The notes under the pieces: generated by a model
Seen by the model: only the letters and a program-made list of their open reading frames with translations
The model's database searches: none
What the model was told of the DNA's origin: nothing
NCBI RefSeq assembly: GCF_001187535.1
Contig: NZ_LFIO01000367.1
Span: 1-64,000, forward strand
Direction: 5' to 3'
DNA length: 64,000 bases
Source of the DNA: Rhizobium ecuadorense
Lineage (GTDB): Bacteria; Pseudomonadota; Alphaproteobacteria; Rhizobiales; Rhizobiaceae
Position numbers and translations under genes: made by a program
Shown: positions 1 through 7,082 of the stretch, piece by piece
Numbering within the stretch: the stretch's first letter is position 1
How the letters are laid out: every line of letters starts with the position of its first letter

Positions 1-325
1 TGAAGATCTTGGAGAAATGGCCGGAATGCAGCACCAGCAGGCCCATGCCTTCCCAGACGCGCCTGGCGACGCGCTCGACGACGACGTCGGAGACCGCGCC
101 ATGATCCTTGTGACCCCACCAGGTCAGCACATCGGTTTCGGCAAGGCGTGCCTCGCTCAGCCCATGCTCCGGCTCCTGCAGCGTCGCGGTCGTCGCCGAG
201 ATGGCGGGATCGGCGTTCAGCGCATTGGCGATCGTCGTATGCATGCCTTCGGGATATATGCCGCGGACGATCTCATTGGTGGTCTCGTGGATATTCTCTC
301 CCCAGACGACGGTGCGAATGGCCAT
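1..325 (-). CDS. thuA: ThuA-like protein, partial (3' end outside window)
   Basis: Only the N-terminal ~108 residues are present; the gene runs off the left edge. The reading starts MAIRTVVWGEN and contains VLTWWGHKDHGAV and LLVLHSGHFSKIF, which match the glutamine-amidotransferase-like ThuA family (trehalose utilisation in rhizobia). The ATG at 325 is preceded by AGGAG in the short leader, supporting this start. ThuA-type proteins act in cytoplasmic disaccharide catabolism, but the family is broad and the usual partner thuB is not visible, so the substrate is an inference. The 190 bases upstream (326-517) hold no gene. Confidence 0.75.
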   Translation of the reverse strand, partial: MAIRTVVWGENIHETTNEIVRGIYPEGMHTTIANALNADPAISATTATLQEPEHGLSEARLAETDVLTWWGHKDHGAVSDVVVERVARRVWEGMGLLVLHSGHFSKIF

Positions 326-517
326 GATGTGCTCCTGTAGAAACTGGAAGTATCGATAGGCGGGAAAGCAGAGATTCAAAGCGCTTTGGAAAACGGCGCC
401 GACTGCGCCTCGTCTCCTCCACGTCTCAGCAACACATAGACCTTTGTCAGGAATTTGACAAAGGGGAAAATTCAACTGCGGAAGATCGAAAATCCGGCTG
501 GAAATATCACAGCAATA

Positions 518-859
518 TCAATGAGAAATTGATTTCGAGAAGAGATTGACGACGACAACGCCTGAAATGATCAGCCCGAGCCCGACGATGGCCGGCAGAT
601 CGAGACGCTGCTTGAAGAAGACCAGACCGACCGAGGAAATCAGCACGATTCCCAAAGCGCTCCAAATCGCATAGGCGATGCCGACAGGAATGCTTTTCAG
701 CGTCAGCGACAGGCAATAGAAGGCGGCCGCATAACAGGCGACGACGAGCACAGTCGGCCCGATACGGGTGAACTGCTGCGACAGTTGCAGCGCGGTCGTG
801 CCGATGACCTCGAGCACGATGGCGGCAAACAACAGCCCGTAGACGGCAGCCTGGCTCAT
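518..859 (-). CDS. SMR-family small multidrug efflux protein
   Basis: A 113-residue, four-helix membrane protein of the size expected for the EmrE/QacE/SugE small multidrug resistance family. The conserved membrane glutamate is in helix 1 (AIVLEVIGTTALQ) and the family signature is in SIPVGIAYAIWSALGIV. These proteins are proton-coupled exporters of cationic drugs in the inner membrane and act as dimers. The gene lies 17 bases downstream of a TetR-family regulator on the same strand, so the two probably form an operon controlled by that regulator. GIAYAIW fits the EmrE-type exporters better than the guanidinium (SugE/Gdx) subtype, but the substrate cannot be read from sequence. Confidence 0.9.
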   Translation of the reverse strand: MSQAAVYGLLFAAIVLEVIGTTALQLSQQFTRIGPTVLVVACYAAAFYCLSLTLKSIPVGIAYAIWSALGIVLISSVGLVFFKQRLDLPAIVGLGLIISGVVVVNLFSKSISH

Positions 860-876
860 GGCGAAATTCCTTCGGA

Positions 877-1440
877 TTATTTCCCGGTCAGTTCGACAAG
901 GCGATCGATGAGGTCCCGCCTCAGAACGCCGTCGATATCATGGCTTTCCAGCGTATCTGCAAACCACAGCCCGTCGGCGGCGAAACGCACGAGCTGCGCG
1001 TCGAGGGAGGAATCGGTGCCGACATATTCTTCCGCCCGCGCCTGCACCCATTGGCGCCAGCGAAGGCGCAGCCGGGGCTCGGCAAGAAGCGCGATCGTCA
1101 CCTGCGTCCAGCTCCTGGAATCGTCGGGACGATCCTTGAGACCGGATACGGCCCTCACATAGGCGCGGGTAAAACGGCCCTGCGGCAGCGGATCGCCACG
1201 CATCAGTTCCTCTATATCGGCGTCGAACTTTTCGAGCAGGCTCTCGAACAGGGCATCAAGCAGCGCATTCTTCGTCGGGAAGTGATGCAGCAACCCGCCC
1301 TTGCTGACGCTGGAGGCGGCGGACACCGCATCGAGCGTGACCGCGGCCATGCCTTCGCTAGCAGCAAGGCGCGCCGCGACATTCAGCAACTGCTGGCGCA
1401 CGAGGACAGGCTGTTTCTTGCGATGATGGGCGTTCGACAT
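877..1440 (-). CDS. TetR-family transcriptional repressor of the SMR gene
   Basis: 187 residues from the chosen ATG at 1440 (MSNAHHRKKQPVL). A longer reading from 1518 would include the operator palindrome in the coding sequence and adds no family-like residues. The N-terminal helix-turn-helix covers about residues 15-60 (LNVAARLAASEGMAAVTLDAV, then KGGLLHHFPTKNALLDAL), typical of TetR. The C-terminal ligand domain resembles the TetR_C_37 group often paired with small efflux pumps. It precedes the SMR gene, and a perfect 14-base palindrome sits 13 bases upstream of its start, so autorepression relieved by a cationic drug is the likely scheme. Confidence 0.88.
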   Translation of the reverse strand: MSNAHHRKKQPVLVRQQLLNVAARLAASEGMAAVTLDAVSAASSVSKGGLLHHFPTKNALLDALFESLLEKFDADIEELMRGDPLPQGRFTRAYVRAVSGLKDRPDDSRSWTQVTIALLAEPRLRLRWRQWVQARAEEYVGTDSSLDAQLVRFAADGLWFADTLESHDIDGVLRRDLIDRLVELTGK

Positions 1441-1453
1441 GTGATTAAAAGAT

Positions 1454-1467
1454 ACCGTCCGGACGGT
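1454..1467. promoter_or_regulatory. TetR operator candidate (perfect palindrome)
   Basis: ACCGTCCGGACGGT is a perfect 14-base inverted repeat, 13 bases upstream of the TetR start. CCGTCCGGACGG-type palindromes are common TetR-family operators; assignment to this regulator rests on position. Confidence 0.75.
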
Positions 1468-1535
1468 TTTGTCAAGAAGAATCGATTGGAACCCTTGTGG
1501 CGCGGGCATTATGCGCAAAATGCCGCGGCAGCTTG

Positions 1536-2006
1536 ATGACGGTTGCGATCATTTCACCCCCGGTGCATGAAAGACTGGGGAATGACATCTGGGATGGTTT
1601 CGTGAGCGAGAAGGCCACCACTCTATATGAAGCGATCGGCGGCGATCCTGTCGTGCGGGCGCTGACGCACCGTTTCTACGAGTTGATGGACAGGCTGCCG
1701 GAGGCAAGCCACGTGCGCGCCGTGCATCCGCCGAGCCTTCACGGCAGCGAAGAGAAATTTTACGAATATATGACCGGTTATCTCGGCGGCCCGCCGCTCT
1801 ATACCGACAAACGCGGCCATCCGCGCCTGCGCAGTCGCCATTTCGTCGCCGAGATCGGCGCCATCGAGCGCGACGAGTGGCTGCTCTGTTTCCGCCGCGC
1901 CCTGGACGAGACGATCGCGAGCCAGGCGCTGCGCGATCTCATCTGGGCGCCGGTGGAGCGGCTCGCCTATCACATGCAGAACAAGGCCGCTGAAGACAAG
2001 GAATAA
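1536..2006 (+). CDS. Group II truncated haemoglobin
   Basis: The core ATTLYEAIGGDPVVRALTHRFYELMDR through YLGGPPLYTDKRGHPRLRSRHFVAEIG to WAPVERLAYHMQN has the features of a 2/2 (truncated) globin of the O class: a glycine-rich turn after helix E, the proximal-histidine segment PRLRSRHF and the distal region FYELMD. Such globins bind O2 or NO and are tied to redox or nitrosative defence. I start at the ATG at 1536 (156 residues); a GTG at 1602 (VSEKATTLYEAIGG) is a credible alternative because it begins exactly at the conserved globin start. No clear ribosome-binding site decides between them. The next gene begins 2 bases after the stop. Confidence 0.85.
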   Translation: MTVAIISPPVHERLGNDIWDGFVSEKATTLYEAIGGDPVVRALTHRFYELMDRLPEASHVRAVHPPSLHGSEEKFYEYMTGYLGGPPLYTDKRGHPRLRSRHFVAEIGAIERDEWLLCFRRALDETIASQALRDLIWAPVERLAYHMQNKAAEDKE

Positions 2007-2008
2007 CC

Positions 2009-2380
2009 ATGAGCTTGAACGCGCGCCTGGAACCGGCGCTTTATCTCTTTGCCGGCCTGTTCGGCGTCGCCGGCGTGGCGCTCGCCGCCCTTGCCGCCCA
2101 TGGCGGCGGGCAAGCCAATCTTGCCGCATCCGCATCGACCATGTGCCTTGCGCACGCTCCTGCCCTGCTGGCACTGGCTCTCGGCACAACGAGGCTCAAA
2201 ACCGCCTGGCTGGCCGGTTTCCTCATGATTTTGGGAACGCTGCTCTTTGCCGGTGACCTAGTCACCCTGCGCTTCACCGGCGCCGGCCTCTTCCCCTATG
2301 CCGCCCCGACCGGCGGCTGGGCGATGATGCTCGGCTGGTTGGCCGTTGCGGCGGGTGCTGTCTTCCGCGTCAGAGCTTAG
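2009..2380 (+). CDS. DUF423 family membrane protein
   Basis: 123 residues with four hydrophobic segments and the DUF423 (YgdD-like) pattern: an early GLFGVAGVALAALAAHG, a second segment around APALLALALG, and a final GGWAMMLGWLAVAAGAV. The function of the family is unknown. The start is 2 bases after the globin stop, so the two are translationally linked. Its last 4 bases overlap the stop of the convergent VOC gene. Confidence 0.85.
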   Translation: MSLNARLEPALYLFAGLFGVAGVALAALAAHGGGQANLAASASTMCLAHAPALLALALGTTRLKTAWLAGFLMILGTLLFAGDLVTLRFTGAGLFPYAAPTGGWAMMLGWLAVAAGAVFRVRA

Positions 2381-2748
2381 CCGCGCTGCTGCGGTACGCG
2401 ACCGAAGCGCAAGAGGTTGCCGTGTGGATCGTGGATATAGAATTCCTCCATGTTCCACGGCCGCACTTCCATCTCGGTCAGGCGTTCGATGCCCTTTTCG
2501 CGATATTCCGCATGAAGGACGCCGATACCGCCGCCCCTGAGATAGACTGAGGTCTTCCCGCAGAGCCCGGCATCTTCGGTGCGCCAGAAATGCAGTTCCA
2601 TGTCGTCACGCCGCAGGATGAGATAATCCTCCGCCTGATAGACGACATTGGCAAAGCCGAGCCTGTCTCGATAGAAGGCAAGCGTCGCATCGATATCGAG
2701 CGACGGAAGAACCGGCAGGACCTCGATGCGATCAGGCCCCTGGTTCAT
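2377..2748 (-). CDS. VOC / bleomycin-resistance-type protein
   Basis: 123 residues forming a single vicinal-oxygen-chelate module: PVLPSLDIDATLAFYRDRLGF at the start and WNMEEFYIHDPHGNLLRFGR at the end, the usual glyoxalase/Ble layout. Family members either bind glycopeptide drugs without catalysis or are metal-dependent lyases; the sequence does not say which. It is the last gene of a leftward four-gene set and its start overlaps the preceding stop by 4 bases (ATGA), so it is co-translated with the haem-oxygenase-like gene. Co-transcription under iron control is inferred from the IRO box upstream of the set. Confidence 0.8.
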   Translation of the reverse strand: MNQGPDRIEVLPVLPSLDIDATLAFYRDRLGFANVVYQAEDYLILRRDDMELHFWRTEDAGLCGKTSVYLRGGGIGVLHAEYREKGIERLTEMEVRPWNMEEFYIHDPHGNLLRFGRVPQQRG

Positions 2749-3059
2749 ATGCCGTCGACCACGTTGAAGCCTTCGAAGACCGGCGGCCCCTTATACATCG
2801 CCTTGCGGTCGCCGGCATTGCGATGCGCAGCGCGAAAATTCTCGGACTTCGTCCAGTCCTGGAAATCCGCTTCGCTCTTCCAGACCGTGTGCGAGGAATA
2901 GAGCGTGTAGCCCTCCTCTTCGTTGAGCTTGCCGCGCAGCAGGCGGAATTCGACGAAACCGGGCACCTCGGCCAGGCTGGAATCCCGATTGCGCCAGACC
3001 GTCTCGAAATCACCTTCGTTCCCGGTTGCGACCTTGAAGCGGTTCATTGCGATATACAT
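2745..3059 (-). CDS. hmuQ: IsdG/HmuQ-family haem-degrading monooxygenase
   Basis: 104 residues, a one-domain antibiotic-biosynthesis-monooxygenase fold. It has the expected IsdG-type triad candidates: Asn6 (MYIAMNRF), Trp69 (FQDWTKSENF) and His79 (RAAHRNAG). This group opens the haem ring to release iron in the cytoplasm, and rhizobial HmuQ/HmuD enzymes belong here. Location next to tonB and hmuPSTUV supports the assignment, because haem imported by HmuTUV needs an oxygenase. It is the third gene of a compact leftward operon. It is unrelated in fold to the BphO-type oxygenase at 23365. The exact orthologue (HmuQ versus HmuD) is uncertain. Confidence 0.83.
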   Translation of the reverse strand: MYIAMNRFKVATGNEGDFETVWRNRDSSLAEVPGFVEFRLLRGKLNEEEGYTLYSSHTVWKSEADFQDWTKSENFRAAHRNAGDRKAMYKGPPVFEGFNVVDGI

Positions 3060-3068
3060 GCGATCTCC

Positions 3069-3341
3069 TTACGCCTTCCTCTTGCCGGCCCTTGCCGCAT
3101 ACGAGGGAAAAGCGAGAATATTATTGCCGTTTGCCGCCGCCGCGCCAAGCGGCCTCGTCGTCGCTTCTCCGGGCATGCGCGCTTCCCAGGTCGGGAACAG
3201 CGCCACATTCTGGTAGATCTCCTGGCGTTCGGCATGCTGGCGGAAAACTTCGTAGAGCTCGGGCACGAGGCCCTCGCCCGTCTGTGCGGCAAGCTTGTGC
3301 AGGCCGATCATGGTGAAACCGTCGGGACGCTGATCGTTCAT
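3069..3341 (-). CDS. Conserved hypothetical protein in haem-oxygenase operon
   Basis: 90 residues, no signal peptide and no membrane segment. The N-terminal half (HKLAAQTGEGLVPELYEVFRQHAERQE) looks helical; the C-terminal half is small-residue rich and ends in a basic tail (AARAGKRKA). I do not recognise a family. Its start overlaps the stop of the DUF2325 gene (ATGA) and it ends 9 bases before the haem-oxygenase start, so it belongs to the same iron-linked operon. A role in haem or iron handling is inferred from context only. Confidence 0.7.
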   Translation of the reverse strand: MNDQRPDGFTMIGLHKLAAQTGEGLVPELYEVFRQHAERQEIYQNVALFPTWEARMPGEATTRPLGAAAANGNNILAFPSYAARAGKRKA

Positions 3342-3745
3342 CGGGTATTGTCTCGCTCGTTCATCGTATTCAGCGCGCGCTCCAGGCTGGACTTGCTGCC
3401 GTTGCGAAGCGGGATGAAGGCCTTGCCGAACTTTTTGCAGCCGGTCTTCACGCGCAGGCAGGCATCGTGGCTGATACAGTCGATCGGGCAGAAGACGCAG
3501 TCGACCGAAGGCAGCACGGTGTCGATGCGGGACACCGCTTCGCGCAGGCCGCCGTCGTGATGGATGAGTTCGGCACCGAAATTGCTGGCGATCTGGCGAA
3601 GATGCGCCACCTGGCAGTCACGGCCGCCGACATAAAGGAAACTGCGGCCATCCAGTTTGGATCGTCCGGCGGATGCCTGAGCAACACCCTCGCCCGCGAC
3701 GTCGCGGACCTCCCGGTTCGATCCCTTCTTGCCCTTGCGAGCCAT
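3338..3745 (-). CDS. DUF2325 domain protein
   Basis: 135 residues from the ATG at 3745 (MARKGKKGSNREV), preferred over the GTG at 3760 because a GGGTGG stretch lies just upstream. From about residue 37 it carries the DUF2325 module: RSFLYVGGRDCQVAHLRQIA, a central HHDGGLREAVSRID, then CVFCPIDCISHDACLRVK. The cysteines in the last segment (CxxC...C...C) could bind metal or respond to redox. DUF2325 proteins are of unknown function. First gene of the leftward operon, directly downstream of an IRO-type box. Confidence 0.8.
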   Translation of the reverse strand: MARKGKKGSNREVRDVAGEGVAQASAGRSKLDGRSFLYVGGRDCQVAHLRQIASNFGAELIHHDGGLREAVSRIDTVLPSVDCVFCPIDCISHDACLRVKTGCKKFGKAFIPLRNGSKSSLERALNTMNERDNTR

Positions 3746-3835
3746 ATACCACCCGTTCACTCGTTGATCGTCACACGATTCCTGCGTGTGCGGGTGGACC
3801 TTATTAAACCTGATTTTTAGAGTAAAGTATAAAGT

Positions 3836-3850
3836 TGATTATTTTTATCA
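3836..3850. promoter_or_regulatory. IRO box (RirA-type), upstream of DUF2325-hmuQ operon
   Basis: The sequence is an exact TGA-N9-TCA match with an A/T-only spacer, the published consensus of the RirA iron-responsive operator. It lies 90 bases upstream of the first gene of the leftward haem-oxygenase operon and immediately beyond the tonB stop. An A/T-rich stretch around it could hold the promoter. Confidence 0.6.
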
Positions 3851-3854
3851 TATT

Positions 3855-5159
3855 TTATCGCGAGGTGACCTGAACCTCCTGGGTGAAGCTCCAACTGGCC
3901 TTACCCCACTCGGGCGGCAACGGCGGAAACGGCGCAGCGCGGCGTACGCCATCGAGAGCAACCTTGTCCAAATCCGGAATACCTGAGCTACCGGCAACGG
4001 AAACTGACGACAGCCTGCCCGTTCCATCAATCGTCAATCTGAGACGCACGGAAATTGCTCCGCCCATCCTCTTGTATTCGTCAGGCACCCGAATTGCGCG
4101 GCGGATACGCTTCTGCACCTTGCCAGGATAGTTGGCTACAGCCGCGCTTCCAATACCATCGCCTCTACCTGATGCCGTCGACATGCCGTTGAACTCTGGC
4201 GCGTCCTGACCGGTCGTTACGCCCCTCGTCGTATCGCGGCGATCCGCGCCATTTTTTCCACCCGTAGGCTCAACCTTCTTCCGAGGCTGCTCTTTTTTGT
4301 CCGGTTTCGGCTTTTCAACCTTTGATGTCGGTTTCGGCTCTGGCTTCTCTTCGGGTTTCGGCGACACTTCGGCGGTCTCGACGGGCTTCACTTCCTCTGG
4401 CTGAACTTCCATCGGCTGCACCGGAGCCGTCACCGCCTGTTGTGGGACGAGGGTCGGCACCACATCAGGCGCGGGCTGCTCCGGCACTACGGTTGCCATG
4501 GGCTGAGCGACGAAAGTTTCGGCGGGATTCTGAGAAACGAGAATCTCTGGCTCCGCAGCCACAGCTGTCTCGGGCGAAACACGGGTCACCTCTTGGGGCT
4601 GGGTGTCTGTCGGCCGAAGTTCGTCAGTCACAGTCGTCGATTGAAACGTATCCGGCTTAACTTCCTCTGCGGCAATTTCATCCGGCTTCAATTCCAGTTC
4701 CGGGTCGCCTGCCGACGTCTGGTCAATATCGGAATCGCCAAATACGATGACGCTGACAGCCTCACCAGCGTCTTCAATCACTTCGTTCGGCGGTTGCGGC
4801 ATGAACAGAGCAAGAGCGACTACCAGACTTGTGTGGAAAAGCAGCGAACCTAGGCAGGTCAAAGCCAGCCGCCGCCGCACCGGCTTCTTCTCGTCATCCT
4901 GTTTTTCCACCGCAGCATCCATCGGCGGCGCGGAGAGAGGAACAGCCGACGCTGTTTCCGGATGGTCGGGAAAGGAGGATATCTGCGCAAAACGCGTGTA
5001 GTGGATCATCGTTTCGCCGGCCGGCTGCCGCTGCGCATTGCGCAATTCGGCAAGCTCGTGGCCGGGATGCATACCGGGCGTGTTGTCGTTCAGACTACTA
5101 TCGGCGTCCGCCTCCCCGATGAGCACCTGTCTCGATCTGGTTTTCGCTGAAATCGCCAT
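3855..5159 (-). CDS. tonB: TonB energy-transducing protein with long N-terminal extension
   Basis: 434 residues. A single membrane anchor lies at about residues 98-120 and contains the TonB-type Ser-x3-His pair (S105, H109). A long Pro/Glu/Lys/Val-rich periplasmic spacer follows (residues 120-320), then a C-terminal TonB domain (VANYPGKVQKRIRRAIRVP to FPPLPPEWGKASWSFTQEVQV). TonB couples the proton motive force through ExbBD to outer-membrane receptors for siderophores and haem. The ~97-residue cytoplasmic N-terminus before the anchor is unusual. A later ATG at 5009 would halve it, but the ATG at 5159 has a GAGGCG site upstream. Divergence from hmuPSTUV matches the arrangement described in R. 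leguminosarum. exbBD are not in the window. Confidence 0.92.
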   Translation of the reverse strand: MAISAKTRSRQVLIGEADADSSLNDNTPGMHPGHELAELRNAQRQPAGETMIHYTRFAQISSFPDHPETASAVPLSAPPMDAAVEKQDDEKKPVRRRLALTCLGSLLFHTSLVVALALFMPQPPNEVIEDAGEAVSVIVFGDSDIDQTSAGDPELELKPDEIAAEEVKPDTFQSTTVTDELRPTDTQPQEVTRVSPETAVAAEPEILVSQNPAETFVAQPMATVVPEQPAPDVVPTLVPQQAVTAPVQPMEVQPEEVKPVETAEVSPKPEEKPEPKPTSKVEKPKPDKKEQPRKKVEPTGGKNGADRRDTTRGVTTGQDAPEFNGMSTASGRGDGIGSAAVANYPGKVQKRIRRAIRVPDEYKRMGGAISVRLRLTIDGTGRLSSVSVAGSSGIPDLDKVALDGVRRAAPFPPLPPEWGKASWSFTQEVQVTSR

Positions 5160-5191
5160 TGTCTACGCCTCGGACAGCCTGAAACATGTCC

Positions 5192-5210
5192 GCCGGGGAT
5201 CATCCCCGGC
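5192..5210. terminator. Hairpin between exported-protein gene and tonB
   Basis: Perfect 9-base arms GCCGGGGAT/ATCCCCGGC separated by one base, in the 57-base gap between two leftward genes. No T-run follows, so it may be a processing or attenuation element rather than a full terminator. Confidence 0.4.
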
Positions 5211-5216
5211 GTTATC

Positions 5217-5642
5217 TTAGCCCTCGAAGGGAACCGAAATCTGCGAGCGGGTGACGAGGCCCTTCATGCATTCGCCCACCGCCGGCCCGTCGCAGACGGG
5301 CGTGTCGTTGATGAGGATGCGCGTCACGCTCTCGCATTTGACATTGGGCATATCGAACTGGCGCACCCGCTTCTTGCCCTGCGGCAGATCGCGGAAATCG
5401 AGCACGGTGATGCGGTCGACGGCATTCTTGTCGTTGAAGAAGGCAAGTTCGAAGGAGACCTTGTTGATGGCGGCCGGCAGCTGGTTCAGCGCCACGAAGG
5501 TCATCATGCAGCCCTTCTGCGAGGGCGCCAGCGCATTGAGTTCGACATCGAGGGAGGCTGCCGGTGCCGCCTCCTGCGCCTGACAAACGCTTGAAAACGT
5601 CATCGCCATGCCGGCCGCAACAGCCGCAAACCTACCTGTCAT
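5217..5642 (-). CDS. Exported hypothetical protein upstream of tonB
   Basis: 141 residues. A signal peptide (MTGRFAAVAAGMAMTFSSVCQAQ) precedes a soluble periplasmic domain with three regularly placed cysteines after the signal (QKGCMMTF, NVKCESVT, VCDG...GECMKG), suggesting disulphides. The start at 5642 has GGAGAAGG upstream. The gene is the first of the leftward tonB transcription unit, divergent from hmuP. It corresponds in position to the small ORF next to tonB in R. leguminosarum. No function is known; a role in iron uptake is only suggested by context. Confidence 0.75.
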   Translation of the reverse strand: MTGRFAAVAAGMAMTFSSVCQAQEAAPAASLDVELNALAPSQKGCMMTFVALNQLPAAINKVSFELAFFNDKNAVDRITVLDFRDLPQGKKRVRQFDMPNVKCESVTRILINDTPVCDGPAVGECMKGLVTRSQISVPFEG

Positions 5643-5706
5643 AAAACCTTCTCCGTCATCGTTGCGAGCAGCCCGCAGGCAGCTCGTATCAGCAATTTCG
5701 AAAACT

Positions 5707-5721
5707 TGACTATAATAGTCT
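5707..5721. promoter_or_regulatory. Near-IRO palindrome in hmuP-tonB divergent promoter
   Basis: TGA-N9-TCT, one base off the IRO consensus, containing the 13-base palindrome GACTAT-A-ATAGTC (5708-5720). It lies 65 bases upstream of the leftward exported-protein/tonB unit and 45 bases upstream of hmuP, so it could serve either promoter. Confidence 0.5.
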
Positions 5722-5744
5722 CCTATTGCGTCTTTAAAAAACTA

Positions 5745-5759
5745 TGAGTAAGAAAGTCA
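5745..5759. promoter_or_regulatory. IRO box (RirA-type) at hmuP start
   Basis: Exact TGA-N9-TCA match ending 6 bases before the hmuP ATG. RirA bound here would cover the ribosome-binding region or the initially transcribed sequence. The match is short and could be chance on its own; its position in the hmuP-tonB spacer raises the odds. Confidence 0.5.
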
Positions 5760-5765
5760 AGATAA

Positions 5766-6002
5766 ATGTCACCACAACCGGGAGCCCAGAAGCCCGGCCT
5801 CACGGAATTGCCAACCGAAATGATGGTTGAAAAGCCAGATAACTTTAAGCACGTGCCGCTGCCGAGCGAGCCCGCGGCGCAGCACCGGATCGTCGAAAGC
5901 GCGGATCTTTTCCGCGGCGCGAACGAGATCATGATCAGACACGACGGCGTGATCTATCGCCTGAAGATCACCCGCCAGGGCAAGCTCATTCTCAATAAGT
6001 AG
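5766..6002 (+). CDS. hmuP: HmuP / HemP haemin uptake protein
   Basis: 78 residues. The C-terminal 40 residues (RIVESADLFRGANEIMIRHDGVIYRLKITRQGKLILNK) are the HemP/HmuP family core. In rhizobia HmuP is reported as a small activator needed for expression of the outer-membrane haem receptor together with Irr. First gene of hmuPSTUV, 19 bases before hmuS. The ATG at 5766 has a poor ribosome-binding site; the MM pair around 5820 is an alternative and would give a protein of more usual size. No haem receptor gene is in the window, so its likely target lies elsewhere. Confidence 0.88.
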   Translation: MSPQPGAQKPGLTELPTEMMVEKPDNFKHVPLPSEPAAQHRIVESADLFRGANEIMIRHDGVIYRLKITRQGKLILNK

Positions 6003-6021
6003 GGCCAATAGTAGGTAACAC

Positions 6022-7071
6022 ATGACCGAACAGACAAGACCGGCGCCAGCCGAAATCCGTGCGTTTCGCGCCGAAAACCCGAAGCTGCGCGAGCGCGATA
6101 TCGCCGCTCAGTTGAAGATTTCCGAGGCGGCCCTCGTCGCCGCCGAAACCGGCATCAGCGTCACCCGCATCGATGGCAGCGCGCTGAAGTTTCTCGAACG
6201 CGTAGCGAGCCTCGGCGAAGTGATGGCGCTGTCGCGCAACGAAAGTGCCGTGCACGAAAAGATCGGCGTCTTCGAAAACATCAAGTCGGGCGTGCAGGCC
6301 GCCATCGTTCTCGGTGAGAATATCGATCTGCGCATCTTCCCAAGCCGCTGGGAACACGGCTTCGCCGTATCCAAGACGGATGGCGACCAGGTGCGCCTCA
6401 GCCTTCAATATTTCGACAAGGCGGGTACCGCCGTGCACAAGGTGCACCTGCGCCCGAATTCGAACGTCGAGGCCTATCATGCGATGGTTGCCGCGTTGAA
6501 GCTGGAAGACCAGTCGCAGGATTTCGTCGAGGCCGCGAGCTCAAATATCGTCGATGAAACCGCCGACGTCAGCCGCGACGAATTGCGCGACAACTGGAGC
6601 AGGCTCACCGATACCCACGAGTTCTTCGGCATGCTCAAGCGCCTGAAGATCGGCCGCCAGGCGGCCGTGCGCAGCGTCGGCGACGACTATGCCTGGAAGC
6701 TCGACAACAGCGCGACGGCGGAGATGATGCATGCCTCGGTGAAATCCGGCCCGCCGATCATGTGCTTCGTCGCCAATGACGGCATCGTCCAGATCCATTC
6801 CGGCTCGATCTTCAACGTCCAGGCCATGGGCCCATGGATCAATATCATGGACCCGACCTTCCATCTGCATCTGCGCCAGGATCACATCGCCGAGACCTGG
6901 GCCGTGCGCAAGCCGACCAAGGACGGCCACGTTACCTCGCTGGAGGCTTACAATGCCAAGGGCGAGATGATCATCCAGTTCTTCGGCAAGCGGAAGGAAG
7001 GTTCCGACGAACGCGCCGAGTGGCGCGAGATCATGGAAAATCTACCGCGGGCAGCAAGTGTCGCCGCATAA
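6022..7071 (+). CDS. hmuS: HmuS / HemS haem-handling protein
   Basis: 349 residues with the duplicated HemS/HmuS architecture: first repeat about residues 15-165, second about 195-340 (DNWSRLTDTHEFFGMLKRLKIGRQAAVRSVG onward). Cytoplasmic members bind haem delivered by HmuUV and store, traffic or degrade it. The gene follows hmuP by 19 bases and precedes hmuT by 11, so it is part of one operon. Length is typical for the family. An IsdG-type oxygenase nearby suggests HmuS is mainly a carrier here, which is an inference. Confidence 0.93.
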   Translation: MTEQTRPAPAEIRAFRAENPKLRERDIAAQLKISEAALVAAETGISVTRIDGSALKFLERVASLGEVMALSRNESAVHEKIGVFENIKSGVQAAIVLGENIDLRIFPSRWEHGFAVSKTDGDQVRLSLQYFDKAGTAVHKVHLRPNSNVEAYHAMVAALKLEDQSQDFVEAASSNIVDETADVSRDELRDNWSRLTDTHEFFGMLKRLKIGRQAAVRSVGDDYAWKLDNSATAEMMHASVKSGPPIMCFVANDGIVQIHSGSIFNVQAMGPWINIMDPTFHLHLRQDHIAETWAVRKPTKDGHVTSLEAYNAKGEMIIQFFGKRKEGSDERAEWREIMENLPRAASVAA

Positions 7072-7082
7072 GGATCATAGCG

